DNA of 64,000 bases. It comes from Anaerorhabdus sp036636695. GTDB taxonomy: Bacteria > Bacillota_I > Bacilli_A > Erysipelotrichales > Erysipelotrichaceae. The stretch is taken from assembly GCF_036636695.1 (NCBI RefSeq), contig NZ_JAVWNW010000008.1; one strand, given 5' to 3'. The notes under the pieces were generated by a model. It was not told the DNA's origin. It saw nothing but the letters and a program-made list of their open reading frames with translations, and ran no database searches. The translations under genes were made by a program, and so were the position numbers. This document shows positions 51,809 through 61,202 of the stretch, piece after piece (position 1 is the stretch's first letter; each line of letters begins with the position of its first letter).

Positions 51809-52982
51809 TCACAGTAAAGTAAACTTAGATGTATTGAAAAAGAAAGCTTTTAATTACCGTTGGGCAGAAGTTGAAGATGGAATTATTCCACTTACTGCAG
51901 CGGATCCAGATTTTCCAATCGCAAAAGAAATTCAAGATGATTTAATTCAGTACATTCAAGACGGTTATTTATCATATACACCAAAGTTAGGTCTTCCAGG
52001 TGTTTGTGAAGCTATTTCAAAAGCACTTAAAGAAAGAAAAAATGAAACTATTTCACCTTCTGCCATTTTACCGATCGATTCAGCAGCACGTGCGATGTTT
52101 GTGACAACACAAACATTATTGAATGAAGGTGATGAAGCAATTGTGTTTGATCCACAAGATTATTTATTCAAAGATGCAATTTTATCTGCGAAAGCTACGC
52201 CGGTTTTTGTACCAATGAAATTTGATGGAACAAATATTGATTTATCTCATGTTGAATCTTATATTACAAGTAAAACTAAAATGCTTACATTATGTAATCC
52301 ACATAATCCATTAGGGTATATGTATACTAAAAAGGATTTAAAGTTTTTATTGGCACTTGCGAAGAAATATGATTTATGGATTATGAATGATGAAATTTGG
52401 TCAGATATTGTTTATCCTGAAAAACAGTTTCAGTCAATTCTTAACCTTGATACTGAAATGGATCAAAAGATTGTGAGTGTCTATGGATTCTCAAAGGCAT
52501 TTGGAATTGCCGGGCTTAGAGCTGGTATTTTATATACACACAATGAAGAAGTTTTTCAAAAATGCATTGATAATTCATTTGTGATGAGTACAGCAGGTGG
52601 TATAACATCGCTTTCACAAATAGCTATGCAAACATGTGTTGAAAAATGTTATTACTGGACAGATGAATTTGTCGACTATTTGAAAACAAATCGAGATTAT
52701 GCATTAACAAGAATTGCGAAAATGCCATTAATACATTGTCACAAACCAGAAGCAACTTATTTGTTGTTTCCAAATATTTCTGAAACGAAGATGAGTTCTG
52801 AAGAATTTGTAGATTACTTAAAAGACCATGCAAAACTTGCTTTAGTACCAGGAACGGTAAAGTTCTTTGGTCCTGGTGCAGAAGGTCATGTTCGTATTTG
52901 TTTCTCTACAAGTTTTGAAATTTTAAAAGAAGGATTAGATCGTTTGGAGATGGCACTAAATGATTTGGTGAAACATGGATAG
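51795..52982 (+). CDS. MalY/PatB-like PLP enzyme (C-S lyase or aminotransferase)
   Basis: 395 residues, fold-type I class I/II aminotransferase family, MalY/PatB subgroup: LTAADPDFPIA start motif, HNPLGYMYTKKDL, NDEIWSDIVY, and the PLP Lys in YGFSKAFGIAGLR. Members are cystathionine beta-lyases or aminotransferases, so it may work on peptide-derived Cys or Met intermediates. It overlaps the M24 gene before it by 14 bases and the M29 gene after it by 8, so it is co-expressed with both. Confidence 0.83.
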   Translation: MNVFNHSKVNLDVLKKKAFNYRWAEVEDGIIPLTAADPDFPIAKEIQDDLIQYIQDGYLSYTPKLGLPGVCEAISKALKERKNETISPSAILPIDSAARAMFVTTQTLLNEGDEAIVFDPQDYLFKDAILSAKATPVFVPMKFDGTNIDLSHVESYITSKTKMLTLCNPHNPLGYMYTKKDLKFLLALAKKYDLWIMNDEIWSDIVYPEKQFQSILNLDTEMDQKIVSVYGFSKAFGIAGLRAGILYTHNEEVFQKCIDNSFVMSTAGGITSLSQIAMQTCVEKCYYWTDEFVDYLKTNRDYALTRIAKMPLIHCHKPEATYLLFPNISETKMSSEEFVDYLKDHAKLALVPGTVKFFGPGAEGHVRICFSTSFEILKEGLDRLEMALNDLVKHG

Positions 52983-54201
52983 ACTAGAAAAATATGCTCG
53001 TTTATTAGTTGAGATGGGTGTTCATGTAAAAGAAAATCAATATCTCATTGTCGAAGCACCGGTGGATGCTTATCCATTAGTTCAAAAAATTACCGAAGTA
53101 GCATTTGAAAAAAAAGCAAAAGATGTCATAGTTTTTTATACTGATAGTTATGTTGATAAGGAACGTGCATTAAATGTTTCTTATGAACAGTTGCGTACTG
53201 TTCCAACATGGCAAGCACAAAGTAGAAATGAATATTTGAATCAAGGTGCATGTTCACTCTTGATTAAATCAGCGTATCCTTATTTGTTTGAAGATGTTAG
53301 TGAAGATGCATCTTCAGCATTACAAGCTTATACAAATGAATTGCGTAATCATATTCGTGCGAAGATTGCTTCAGATGGAATTCAATGGTGTATAGCATCT
53401 TACCCAAATCCTTGTTGGGCGAAAGCTTTATTTCCAAAGGATGATGAAGAAACAGCACTGAATAAAATGTTTGATGCAATTTATGATATTTGTCGTATTA
53501 AATTTGATAATAATCCTAATGAAGATTGGTATGAACACTTTAGAAGAATGGGTAAATATACAAAGTGGCTTAATACACTTCAAATTGATTCATTGCATTT
53601 TGAAAATAGTAAAGGAACCGATTTAATTATTGGTTTACATTCAAACCATCAATGGAATGGTGGCATTGGTGAAGGTGAAGAAATAGACTTCATCGCAAAT
53701 ATTCCAACGGAAGAAATAAGTACGTCACCAGATAAGTATCGAGTGGATGGCATTGTTTATGCCACAAAACCATTGGAACTTGGTGGGGCACTCGTTGAAA
53801 ACTTTTGGATTCGCTTTGAAAAAGGTAGAATTGTTGAAGTTGGTGGAGAGAAAAATATTGATCTACTCAAGAAAATAATTGAAACAGATGAGGGTAGCCA
53901 TTATCTAGGAGAAGTAGCATTGGTTGAATATAATTCGCCAATATCACAAAGTGGACTATTATTCTACAATACGCTATATGATGAAAATGCTTCTTGTCAC
54001 TTGGCGTTTGGCAAAGGATTTCCTTCGTCATTAAAAGGGCTATCAGCAACAGATTATGAAGCGTGGGAAAAGGTAAATCTTAACTTTTCGTCAATTCATG
54101 TGGATTTCATGTTTGGTAGTGAAGATATGAAAATAACAGCGAAATCACGTTTGACAGATGAAATAATAGTATTTAGTGGCGGTAATTTTGTAACGCTATA
54201 G
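52975..54201 (+). CDS. M29-family aminopeptidase (AmpS/PepS type)
   Basis: 408 residues of the M29 metal-dependent aminopeptidase family. Family parts: YARLLVEMGVHVKENQYLIV start, the ENSKGTDLIIGL strand, and the metal-binding stretch LGEVALVEYNSPIS followed by LLFYNTLYDENASCHLAFG. It releases N-terminal residues from peptides in the cytosol. It follows a PLP enzyme with 8 bases overlap. The stop codon is directly followed by a 24-base palindrome. Confidence 0.88.
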   Translation: MDRLEKYARLLVEMGVHVKENQYLIVEAPVDAYPLVQKITEVAFEKKAKDVIVFYTDSYVDKERALNVSYEQLRTVPTWQAQSRNEYLNQGACSLLIKSAYPYLFEDVSEDASSALQAYTNELRNHIRAKIASDGIQWCIASYPNPCWAKALFPKDDEETALNKMFDAIYDICRIKFDNNPNEDWYEHFRRMGKYTKWLNTLQIDSLHFENSKGTDLIIGLHSNHQWNGGIGEGEEIDFIANIPTEEISTSPDKYRVDGIVYATKPLELGGALVENFWIRFEKGRIVEVGGEKNIDLLKKIIETDEGSHYLGEVALVEYNSPISQSGLLFYNTLYDENASCHLAFGKGFPSSLKGLSATDYEAWEKVNLNFSSIHVDFMFGSEDMKITAKSRLTDEIIVFSGGNFVTL

Positions 54202-54203
54202 TA

Positions 54204-54227
54204 AAAAATGTAAATATTTACATTTTT
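54204..54227. repeat. 24-bp perfect palindrome after the M29 gene
   Basis: AAAAATGTAAAT followed by ATTTACATTTTT, a perfect palindrome without loop. With so little G+C and no free loop it is a poor terminator. A binding site for a dimeric protein is a possible role. Confidence 0.55.
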
Positions 54228-54250
54228 AATAAAATATCAAAAATAACTTT

Positions 54251-54276
54251 AAAAGCCTAATAAAATAGGCTTTTTT
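54251..54276 (+). terminator. terminator of the first peptidase cluster
   Basis: AAAAGCCTA (54251-54259) pairs with TAGGCTTTT (54266-54274), then T. Confidence 0.8.
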
Positions 54277-54351
54277 AATGTTTTAGTAAAAAATTATAAC
54301 GATTAAAAATATTTCATTTATGAAAGAATGTAAAATTATCATGAAAATATG

Positions 54352-54380
54352 TTGCTTGTTTCAGAAAATTCATATATACT
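54352..54380 (+). promoter_or_regulatory. promoter of the M24-opp-pepD operon
   Basis: TTGCTT (54352-54357), 17-base spacer, TATACT (54375-54380), 32 bases before the start of the second M24 gene. Confidence 0.65.
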
Positions 54381-54412
54381 GTCGATAATTAAACATAATG
54401 GGGGTAATATTA

Positions 54413-55606
54413 ATGACATTCTATCGGGACAAAATTGAAAATGCGATTTCTGTAATGAAGGAGCAAGGGATTGATACTTGGATTATCGCTGGAACAGAGT
54501 CAGCAACAAATACTGAACCAGTTTTAACAATAATCAGTGATCATGAGTTCATTGGATATACAGCACTTATTTTCAATAGTGATGGCACTAGCAAATGTGT
54601 ATGTACCCCAATTGATAAAAATGGCTATGAGCATGCGGCTATCTTTGATGATGTAGAAGGTTTTCCAGTTTCATTTGCAGATAGTGTAGGGAATTACTTA
54701 GGTCAAAAAAAGCCTAAAACAATAGCCCTCAACTTCTCTGAAACTAATCCTGCAAGCGATGGTTTGTCTACTGGTTGTTTCATGCAACTACAAGATGCAT
54801 TTGACCTAAGTGGTGAGAAATTTGAAATCGTATCTGCGGAGAAGATTGTTAGAAAAATTAAGGGTGTGAAATCTGAACGCGAAATCGAATGTATTCGTGA
54901 GGCGTGTAAGATAACTGAGGAAATCTTTGAAAGTGCAAAGGATTTTATTAAGCCAGGTGTTAATTGTCAGGAAATATTTGCTTTCTTCCAAAATGAAGTA
55001 GCAAAAAGAAATTTAACATATTCATGGCCAAAATCATGTAATCCTGGTGTCTTTAGTGGTGCGGATTGTCCACGTGGACATATGGGAGCACCTGACTTTG
55101 TTGTTCAAAAAGGACATCTTGTTAATGTCGATTTTGGAATTATTGTGAATGGATATAGCAGTGATATGCAAAGAATGTATTACATTCTAAAAGATGATGA
55201 AAAAGCACCTTGTGAAGATGCCGTAAAAGGATTTGAAACAGTTCGTGATGCGATTGCATTAGCGGCAAAAGCGCTTGTTCCGGGAGTTACAGGATTTGAA
55301 GTGGATAAGGTTGCACGTGACTATGTGATGTCTAAAGGATATCCAAGTTGGGGTTCAGCTTTAGGACATAGCATCGGTGCATTTGCACATGATGGGGGAC
55401 AAACATTAGCACCAGAAAAACCAGGTGTTGATCGTTCAGAAGAGATTCACACACCAATTGAAGAAGGTTCAGTGTTTACATTAGAACCAAGTGTACCTAC
55501 AAGCTGTGGTGTGGTAGGAATTGAGGAAGATGTTGTTTGTCGCAAGGATGGTGCAGAATTCTTAGTACCACCTCAGACAGAATTGTATGTAATTCGTGGG
55601 AGATAG
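54413..55606 (+). CDS. M24-family prolidase-like peptidase (copy 2)
   Basis: 397 residues; same layout as the other two M24 copies in the window. All metal ligands look intact: two Asp in VDFGIIVNGYSSD, His in LGHSIGAFAHD, Glu in FTLEPSV, Glu in GIEEDV. It should hydrolyse Xaa-Pro dipeptides or trim N-terminal residues. An ATG at 54398 is part of the GGGGG site region; ATG 54413 is preferred. It is the first gene of an operon with the Opp importer, six bases before oppB. Confidence 0.85.
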   Translation: MTFYRDKIENAISVMKEQGIDTWIIAGTESATNTEPVLTIISDHEFIGYTALIFNSDGTSKCVCTPIDKNGYEHAAIFDDVEGFPVSFADSVGNYLGQKKPKTIALNFSETNPASDGLSTGCFMQLQDAFDLSGEKFEIVSAEKIVRKIKGVKSEREIECIREACKITEEIFESAKDFIKPGVNCQEIFAFFQNEVAKRNLTYSWPKSCNPGVFSGADCPRGHMGAPDFVVQKGHLVNVDFGIIVNGYSSDMQRMYYILKDDEKAPCEDAVKGFETVRDAIALAAKALVPGVTGFEVDKVARDYVMSKGYPSWGSALGHSIGAFAHDGGQTLAPEKPGVDRSEEIHTPIEEGSVFTLEPSVPTSCGVVGIEEDVVCRKDGAEFLVPPQTELYVIRGR

Positions 55607-55612
55607 AAAACT

Positions 55613-56533
55613 ATGGCAAAATTTTTGACAAAACGTGTAGTCATGGGAATTGTAACGTTGTTGCTTTTAACAACAATCACATTCTTTATGATGAAGATGA
55701 TTCCAGGAAGTCCATTCTCTGGTGAAAAATTTAAATCGGCACAAGTCATGGAACAACTTAATAAACGATATGGTTTAGATAAAAGTATTCCAGAACAATA
55801 TGTGATTTATATGAAAAATGTTATTCAAGGTGATTTTGGGGAATCAATTTCAAAGAAACAAAAAATGGTTTCTGACATTATTGCTAATGCGGCACCAACA
55901 ACAATGAAATTAGGGGCAGTTGCATTTGTCATTGCGATGGTTGTGGGAATAACATTTGGTATGGTAGCGGCCCTTACAAAACGTAAATGGGTTAATAACT
56001 TAATCATGACGATTGCTACTCTTGGTGTAAGTGTTCCAAGTTTCTTGTTAGCATTATTCTTAATGATGCTGTTTGGAGTTCAATTGAAGATCTTTCCACT
56101 AATAGGGCTGAAGACGCCACTGCATTATGTAATGCCAGCGCTTGCCCTATCCTTCTACCCAATTTCAGTTATTACGCGTTTGGTTAGAAGTAGTATGATT
56201 GAAGTTTTAAAACAAGACTACATGGTACTAGCGAAAGCAAAAGGATGTAATAAACTCACGATGTATGTAAAACATGCATTGAAAAATGCTTTACTTCCAG
56301 TAATTACTTATGCTGGTCCAACAATTGCTTTCTTAATGACAGGTAGCTTCGTTGTAGAAAATTTATTCTCAATTCCAGGAATTGGAGCAGAATTTGTTAA
56401 TAGCATCAATAATCGTGATTATACCTTAATCATGGGTCTTACAATTTATTTAGGAGTATTCATCATTGTTGCGAATATTATATCTGACATCTTGAGTGCT
56501 CTAGTTGACCCTAGAATTAAGATTTCGGATTAA
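55613..56533 (+). CDS. oppB: oligopeptide ABC transporter permease OppB/DppB
   Basis: 306-residue permease with six segments. Motif near the C-terminal third: SMIEVLKQDYMVLAKAKGC, the EAA loop for contact with OppD/F. The first helix and PGSPF are typical of the OppB half. It forms the pore for peptides with OppC. GGGAG at the end of the preceding gene serves as its ribosome site. Confidence 0.91.
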   Translation: MAKFLTKRVVMGIVTLLLLTTITFFMMKMIPGSPFSGEKFKSAQVMEQLNKRYGLDKSIPEQYVIYMKNVIQGDFGESISKKQKMVSDIIANAAPTTMKLGAVAFVIAMVVGITFGMVAALTKRKWVNNLIMTIATLGVSVPSFLLALFLMMLFGVQLKIFPLIGLKTPLHYVMPALALSFYPISVITRLVRSSMIEVLKQDYMVLAKAKGCNKLTMYVKHALKNALLPVITYAGPTIAFLMTGSFVVENLFSIPGIGAEFVNSINNRDYTLIMGLTIYLGVFIIVANIISDILSALVDPRIKISD

Positions 56534-56543
56534 GGAGGTAGTT

Positions 56544-57461
56544 ATGAGTCAAGTATATGATAAAAGTCTATTTGAAAAATTAGATGATAGTGAAAAAAAT
56601 AGTGACTTCATTGCGGTTGAAAGTAAAACATACTTTCAAGATGCATGGAAAAGATTTAAACAAAATAAATTAGCATTAGGAGGTTTAGTTGTTATTACAA
56701 TTATTATCCTCTTCGCAATTTTCGGACCAATTCTTAGTTCGTATTCCTATGATGGTGTGGATGCATCGATGAGAAATTCATTACCTAGTTTAAAGCATTG
56801 GATGGGAACAGATAAATTTGGTCGTGATATTTTTATTCGTATCCTTTATGGAGCGCGTATTAGTTTATCGATAGGATTTGCAGCAGCTGGAATCAGTTTA
56901 GTCATTGGAATTGTGTATGGCGGTATTTCCGGATATGTGGGTGGTAAATTAGATATGTTTATGATGCGTATCATCGATATTCTATATTCAATCCCAAGCA
57001 TGTTGTATGTCATTCTTATCATGTTAGTGTTTGGAAGTAACATGCAAAGTATCTTGTTGGGTATTTGTGTAAGTAGTTGGATTGGTATGGCTCGATTGGT
57101 TCGTGGTCAGGTTATGACATTAAAAAACCAAGAGTTTGCACTTGCGAGTTATGTTATTGGAGCAAGTCGTACAAGAATTCTATTCAAACATTTGATTATT
57201 AATTCAATGGGACCAATCATTGTTTCATTAACATTGATGATTCCATCAGCAATCTTTACAGAATCATTCTTAAGTTTCGTGGGTATTGGTATTAGTGCAC
57301 CAATGGCTTCATGGGGAACTTTAGCGAGTGATGCAAAGGCTTTGATTGAAACGAATCCGCTTCAAGTTATATGGCCAGTTGCAGCAATTTGTATTACCAT
57401 GTTATCTCTTAACTTTATTGGAGATGGATTGGGTGATGCACTTGATCCAAAGAAAAAGTAA
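56544..57461 (+). CDS. oppC: oligopeptide ABC transporter permease OppC/DppC
   Basis: 305-residue second permease. It has the N-terminal amphipathic part, a first membrane segment near residue 50, GTDKFGRDIFIRILYGARIS and the EAA loop LASYVIGASRTRILFKHL. In-frame sequence upstream to 56505 lies inside oppB; AGGAGG fits ATG 56544. It pairs with OppB. Confidence 0.91.
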   Translation: MSQVYDKSLFEKLDDSEKNSDFIAVESKTYFQDAWKRFKQNKLALGGLVVITIIILFAIFGPILSSYSYDGVDASMRNSLPSLKHWMGTDKFGRDIFIRILYGARISLSIGFAAAGISLVIGIVYGGISGYVGGKLDMFMMRIIDILYSIPSMLYVILIMLVFGSNMQSILLGICVSSWIGMARLVRGQVMTLKNQEFALASYVIGASRTRILFKHLIINSMGPIIVSLTLMIPSAIFTESFLSFVGIGISAPMASWGTLASDAKALIETNPLQVIWPVAAICITMLSLNFIGDGLGDALDPKKK

Positions 57462-57473
57462 GGGGGATATGAA

Positions 57474-58487
57474 ATGAGTTTACTTGATGTAAAAAATTTA
57501 GTAACAGAATTTAAGACAGAAGATGGAACTGTTCAAGCTGTTCGTAATATTAGTTTTCATATCGATGGTGGCGAAGTATTAGGTATTGTTGGAGAATCAG
57601 GTTCAGGTAAAAGCCAAACGATGTTTAGTGTTATGGGATTACTTGCCGATAATGGTGCAGTAATAAATGGTGAAATTGTATTTGATGGAAAAGATATTTC
57701 TTCAACTAATAAAACTAAAGCAGAAAAGAAAGCCTACGAAAAAATAATGCAAACTATTCGTGGTAAAGATATGGCAATGATATTCCAAGATCCAATGACT
57801 TTCTTAAATCCTGTATTACGTATTGAAACACAACTAATTGAGCCTTTGTTGAATCATACAAAGATGTCAAAAGCAGAAGCAAAACAAAAAGCGATAGAAA
57901 TGATGGAACGGGTTGGTATTCCAAATCCTCAAGAAAGAATTCGTCAGTATCCTCACCAATTCTCTGGGGGGATGCGTCAACGTATTGTTATTGCGATTGC
58001 CTTAATGTGTCATCCTAAATTGATTATTGCAGATGAACCTACTACAGCTCTTGATGTAACTATTCAAGCACAAGTATTGGAGTTAATTCAAAGTTTACAA
58101 AAAGAACAAAATACATCAATTATTATGATTACTCATGATTTAGGAGTAGTTGCGAATATGTGTGATCGTATTGTAATTATGTATGGTGGGAAAATTGTTG
58201 AACAAGGAACAGACAATGAAATATTTTATGAAGCAAAACATCCTTACACGCTCGGATTACTTGAAAGTGTAAATAATCCTGAAAATAAAGAGAAGACGGA
58301 ATTAAAACCAATTCCTGGATCACCACCGGATTTATTGCATCCGCCAGTAGGATGTCCATTTGTTGACCGCTGTGAAAAAGCGATGAAGATTTGTAAGGAT
58401 CAAGAACCACCACTAACAGAAATAACAAAAACACAATTCTGTTCATGTTGGCTACTACAAAAGGAAGGGATGATGAACCATGAGTGA
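57474..58487 (+). CDS. oppD: oligopeptide ABC transporter ATPase OppD
   Basis: 337-residue ATPase with Walker A GESGSGKS, signature FSGGMRQRI and Walker B IIADEPTTALD. The C-terminal oligopeptide domain with PVGCPFVDRCEKAMKIC may carry an iron-sulphur cluster or structural cysteines as in other OppD. It overlaps oppF by 8 bases. Confidence 0.93.
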   Translation: MSLLDVKNLVTEFKTEDGTVQAVRNISFHIDGGEVLGIVGESGSGKSQTMFSVMGLLADNGAVINGEIVFDGKDISSTNKTKAEKKAYEKIMQTIRGKDMAMIFQDPMTFLNPVLRIETQLIEPLLNHTKMSKAEAKQKAIEMMERVGIPNPQERIRQYPHQFSGGMRQRIVIAIALMCHPKLIIADEPTTALDVTIQAQVLELIQSLQKEQNTSIIMITHDLGVVANMCDRIVIMYGGKIVEQGTDNEIFYEAKHPYTLGLLESVNNPENKEKTELKPIPGSPPDLLHPPVGCPFVDRCEKAMKICKDQEPPLTEITKTQFCSCWLLQKEGMMNHE

Positions 58488-59451
58488 TACAATCTTAGAA
58501 GTTAAAAATTTAAAGATGTACTTTGATGTTTCAAAAGCCTTTCAAGCTAAAAAATATGTCAAAGCAGTTGATGATATAAGTTTTTCAATCAAACGTGGAG
58601 AAACTTTAGGACTTGTAGGTGAATCAGGCTGTGGTAAGAGTACACTTGGACGTTGTATCGTAAGAATTTATGATCCAACTGAAGGAAGTATCATCTTCAA
58701 CGGTGTTGATATTGCGACAAAGAAAAATAAAGAATTAAAAGATTATCGTAAAGCTTCACAAATGATTTTCCAAGATCCATATGCATCATTAGATCCACGT
58801 ATGACTGTTGGTGAAATTATTCGTGAACCAATGGATATTCATAAGATTTATGATACAAAAGAAGAACGTACAAAGCGTGTTCAAGAGTTATTGCAAATTG
58901 TTGGATTAAAACCAGATCACATTCGTCGTTATCCACATGAATTTTCAGGAGGACAACGTCAACGTATTGGAATAGCACGTGCTTTAGCACTTAATCCAGA
59001 ATTTATTGTTTGTGATGAACCAATATCTGCATTGGATGTTTCCATTCAGGCACAAGTTATTAACTTATTAGAAAAGATTCAAAAAGAAATGGATGTTGCC
59101 TACTTATTCATTGCCCATGACTTAAGTATGGTTAAACATATTAGTGATCGCATTGGCGTAATGTATTTGGGAAGAATTGTAGAACTTGGCGAGAGTGATG
59201 ATTTATACAGTAATCCTCTTCACCCATATACAAGAGCACTTTTGTCATCTGTACCAATACCAGATCCAAAAATTGCGAAAACAAAGAAACGTATTGTATT
59301 GGAAGGTGAGCTTCCAAGTCCTATCAATCCGCCTTCAGGCTGTACATTTCGTTTACGTTGTCCACATGCAACAGAAAGATGCGCAAACGAAGTGCCTAAG
59401 TTAACGAAGGTAGGAACAAGAGAAGTTGCTTGCTTTTTATATGAGAGATAA
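58480..59451 (+). CDS. oppF: oligopeptide ABC transporter ATPase OppF
   Basis: 323-residue ATPase partner. Walker A GESGCGKST, signature FSGGQRQRI, Walker B IVCDEPISALD, and a C-terminal domain with PSGCTFRLRCPHATERC. With OppD it drives peptide uptake. It ends 20 bases before oppA. Confidence 0.93.
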   Translation: MSDTILEVKNLKMYFDVSKAFQAKKYVKAVDDISFSIKRGETLGLVGESGCGKSTLGRCIVRIYDPTEGSIIFNGVDIATKKNKELKDYRKASQMIFQDPYASLDPRMTVGEIIREPMDIHKIYDTKEERTKRVQELLQIVGLKPDHIRRYPHEFSGGQRQRIGIARALALNPEFIVCDEPISALDVSIQAQVINLLEKIQKEMDVAYLFIAHDLSMVKHISDRIGVMYLGRIVELGESDDLYSNPLHPYTRALLSSVPIPDPKIAKTKKRIVLEGELPSPINPPSGCTFRLRCPHATERCANEVPKLTKVGTREVACFLYER

Positions 59452-59470
59452 AAACTAGGAGGAAAGAAAG

Positions 59471-61141
59471 ATGAAAAAACTATTAAAACTAATGGGTGTA
59501 TTTGCATTAGTGGTTGGTATTCTTACAGGATGTTCAAGTGCACCTAAAAAAGATGCTGGCGACGCGAATACAAACACAGGTAAAACAGCAGCTAACGAAT
59601 TAGTTGTTGCAATCGGTGGAGAACCAACATATTTGGATCCAGCAATTGCAGGTGATGCTGTAAGTAACTATGTAACAAAACAAATGTATGAAGGTTTATT
59701 CTCAGTTAAACCTGATGGATCACTTCAAAATGAACTTTGTGAATCATTCACAGTAAGTGAAGATGGTCTAGTGTATACATATACACTTACTGATGCTAAT
59801 TGGAGCGATGGGCAACCAATTACAGCAGAAGACTTTGTATATGGTATGAAACGTTCAATTGCTTACGGTTCTGCCGATGCATATTATGGTTCATTCTTAA
59901 CTAAAACTGTTAAGGGTGGAGCTGAAGCAAGTGCAGTTGTTGATGCAGCTGGACAAGTATTAATCGAAGAACTACCTGAATTAGGGATTAAGGCTTTAGA
60001 TGATAAAACATTAGAAATTACTCTAGAAAAACCAGTTCCTTATTTCAATCAATTATTAGTTCAAGGCGCAACTTACCCAATCCGCTCTGATTTTGCGGAA
60101 GAAAAAGTAAGTGCTTGGGCAGATAGTAAAGATGTTCCAGTAAGTGGTGCATTTATGTTTGAATCAAGAAATGCCAATGAAGAAATTGTATTGGTTAAAA
60201 ACCCTAACTATCGTAATGCAGATCAAGTAACTTTAGAAAAAATTACTTTCAAAATCATGCCTGATGGTGTTGCACAATTAAATGCATTTAAAGCAGGTGA
60301 ATTAGATTTTGCAATGGCACCTTCTCCTGAAACTGCAAAAACTTATGAAGGTAAACCAGAATTATTTACAATTGATCCATATGTAATTAATTACTTTGTA
60401 ACAGTTAATGCTGGAAGCAATGCACCAGAAGCATTGCAAGATGCAAATGTACGTAAAGCATTATCAATGGCAGTTGATAGAGATGAATTAATTGCAATTA
60501 TTGATGCTGGTGACACATATTATCCATTATACGGTTTCATTCCTAGAGGAATGGCTGGTGTAAATGGTGACTTCCGTGAAGAACAAGATGCTGTATTAAA
60601 ACTTTCTGATACAAATGTTGAAGAAGCAAAAGCATTAATGGCTACAGCGGGTTATGATGAAACTAATCCATTAACACTTACTTACTACTACAACGATTCT
60701 GATTTACATAGAACAGTTGCACAAGTGTTACAAGAACAATGGAAACGTATCGGTGTGAATGTTGAATTAAAAACAGCTGAAGTACGTGTATTCTTTGATG
60801 ATCGTACAAATGCAAACTTTGAACTTGCTCGTCATGCAAACTCTGCTGACTACCTAGATCCAATGATCTATTTAGAAATGTATATGCGTGCAGGACAAGG
60901 AACTACAAAAGCAGTTGATGATCAAAAATATGAAGATTTAATTGCTGCAGCTAATGCTGAAAGTGATCCTAAAGTACGTTTAGAAAAATTACATGAAGCT
61001 GAAAACTATTTCGTTAATGAAATGGCTTATATTATTCCTTTATTTGGATATACTAATCCAGAATTATTACGTCAAGGAATCACTGGAATTGAAACTTCTC
61101 CAGATGGAGCTGTTAACTTCCGTTACACAAAAGTACAATAA
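59471..61141 (+). CDS. oppA: oligopeptide-binding lipoprotein OppA
   Basis: 556-residue family 5 solute-binding protein. A lipoprotein signal ends with lipobox LTGC (Cys about residue 21), so it is tethered to the outer face of the membrane. The family patterns EPTYLDPAIAGDAVSNYVT and GLVYTYTLTDANWSDGQPITAEDFVY are clear. It delivers peptides to OppBCDF. AGGAGG precedes the ATG, and a hairpin without a T run follows the stop codon. Confidence 0.93.
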   Translation: MKKLLKLMGVFALVVGILTGCSSAPKKDAGDANTNTGKTAANELVVAIGGEPTYLDPAIAGDAVSNYVTKQMYEGLFSVKPDGSLQNELCESFTVSEDGLVYTYTLTDANWSDGQPITAEDFVYGMKRSIAYGSADAYYGSFLTKTVKGGAEASAVVDAAGQVLIEELPELGIKALDDKTLEITLEKPVPYFNQLLVQGATYPIRSDFAEEKVSAWADSKDVPVSGAFMFESRNANEEIVLVKNPNYRNADQVTLEKITFKIMPDGVAQLNAFKAGELDFAMAPSPETAKTYEGKPELFTIDPYVINYFVTVNAGSNAPEALQDANVRKALSMAVDRDELIAIIDAGDTYYPLYGFIPRGMAGVNGDFREEQDAVLKLSDTNVEEAKALMATAGYDETNPLTLTYYYNDSDLHRTVAQVLQEQWKRIGVNVELKTAEVRVFFDDRTNANFELARHANSADYLDPMIYLEMYMRAGQGTTKAVDDQKYEDLIAAANAESDPKVRLEKLHEAENYFVNEMAYIIPLFGYTNPELLRQGITGIETSPDGAVNFRYTKVQ

Positions 61142-61152
61142 TCAAAAATTTT

Positions 61153-61183
61153 AGAGGTGTTAGTTTATGATATTAACACCTCT
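61153..61183 (+). other. intercistronic hairpin after oppA
   Basis: AGAGGTGTTA (61153-61162) pairs with TAACACCTCT (61174-61183), 10 bp, with no T run. It may guard the 3' end of the oppA message so that more binding protein than transporter is made. Confidence 0.6.
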
Positions 61184-61202
61184 TCTCTCATAGGAGGTTA
61201 GG

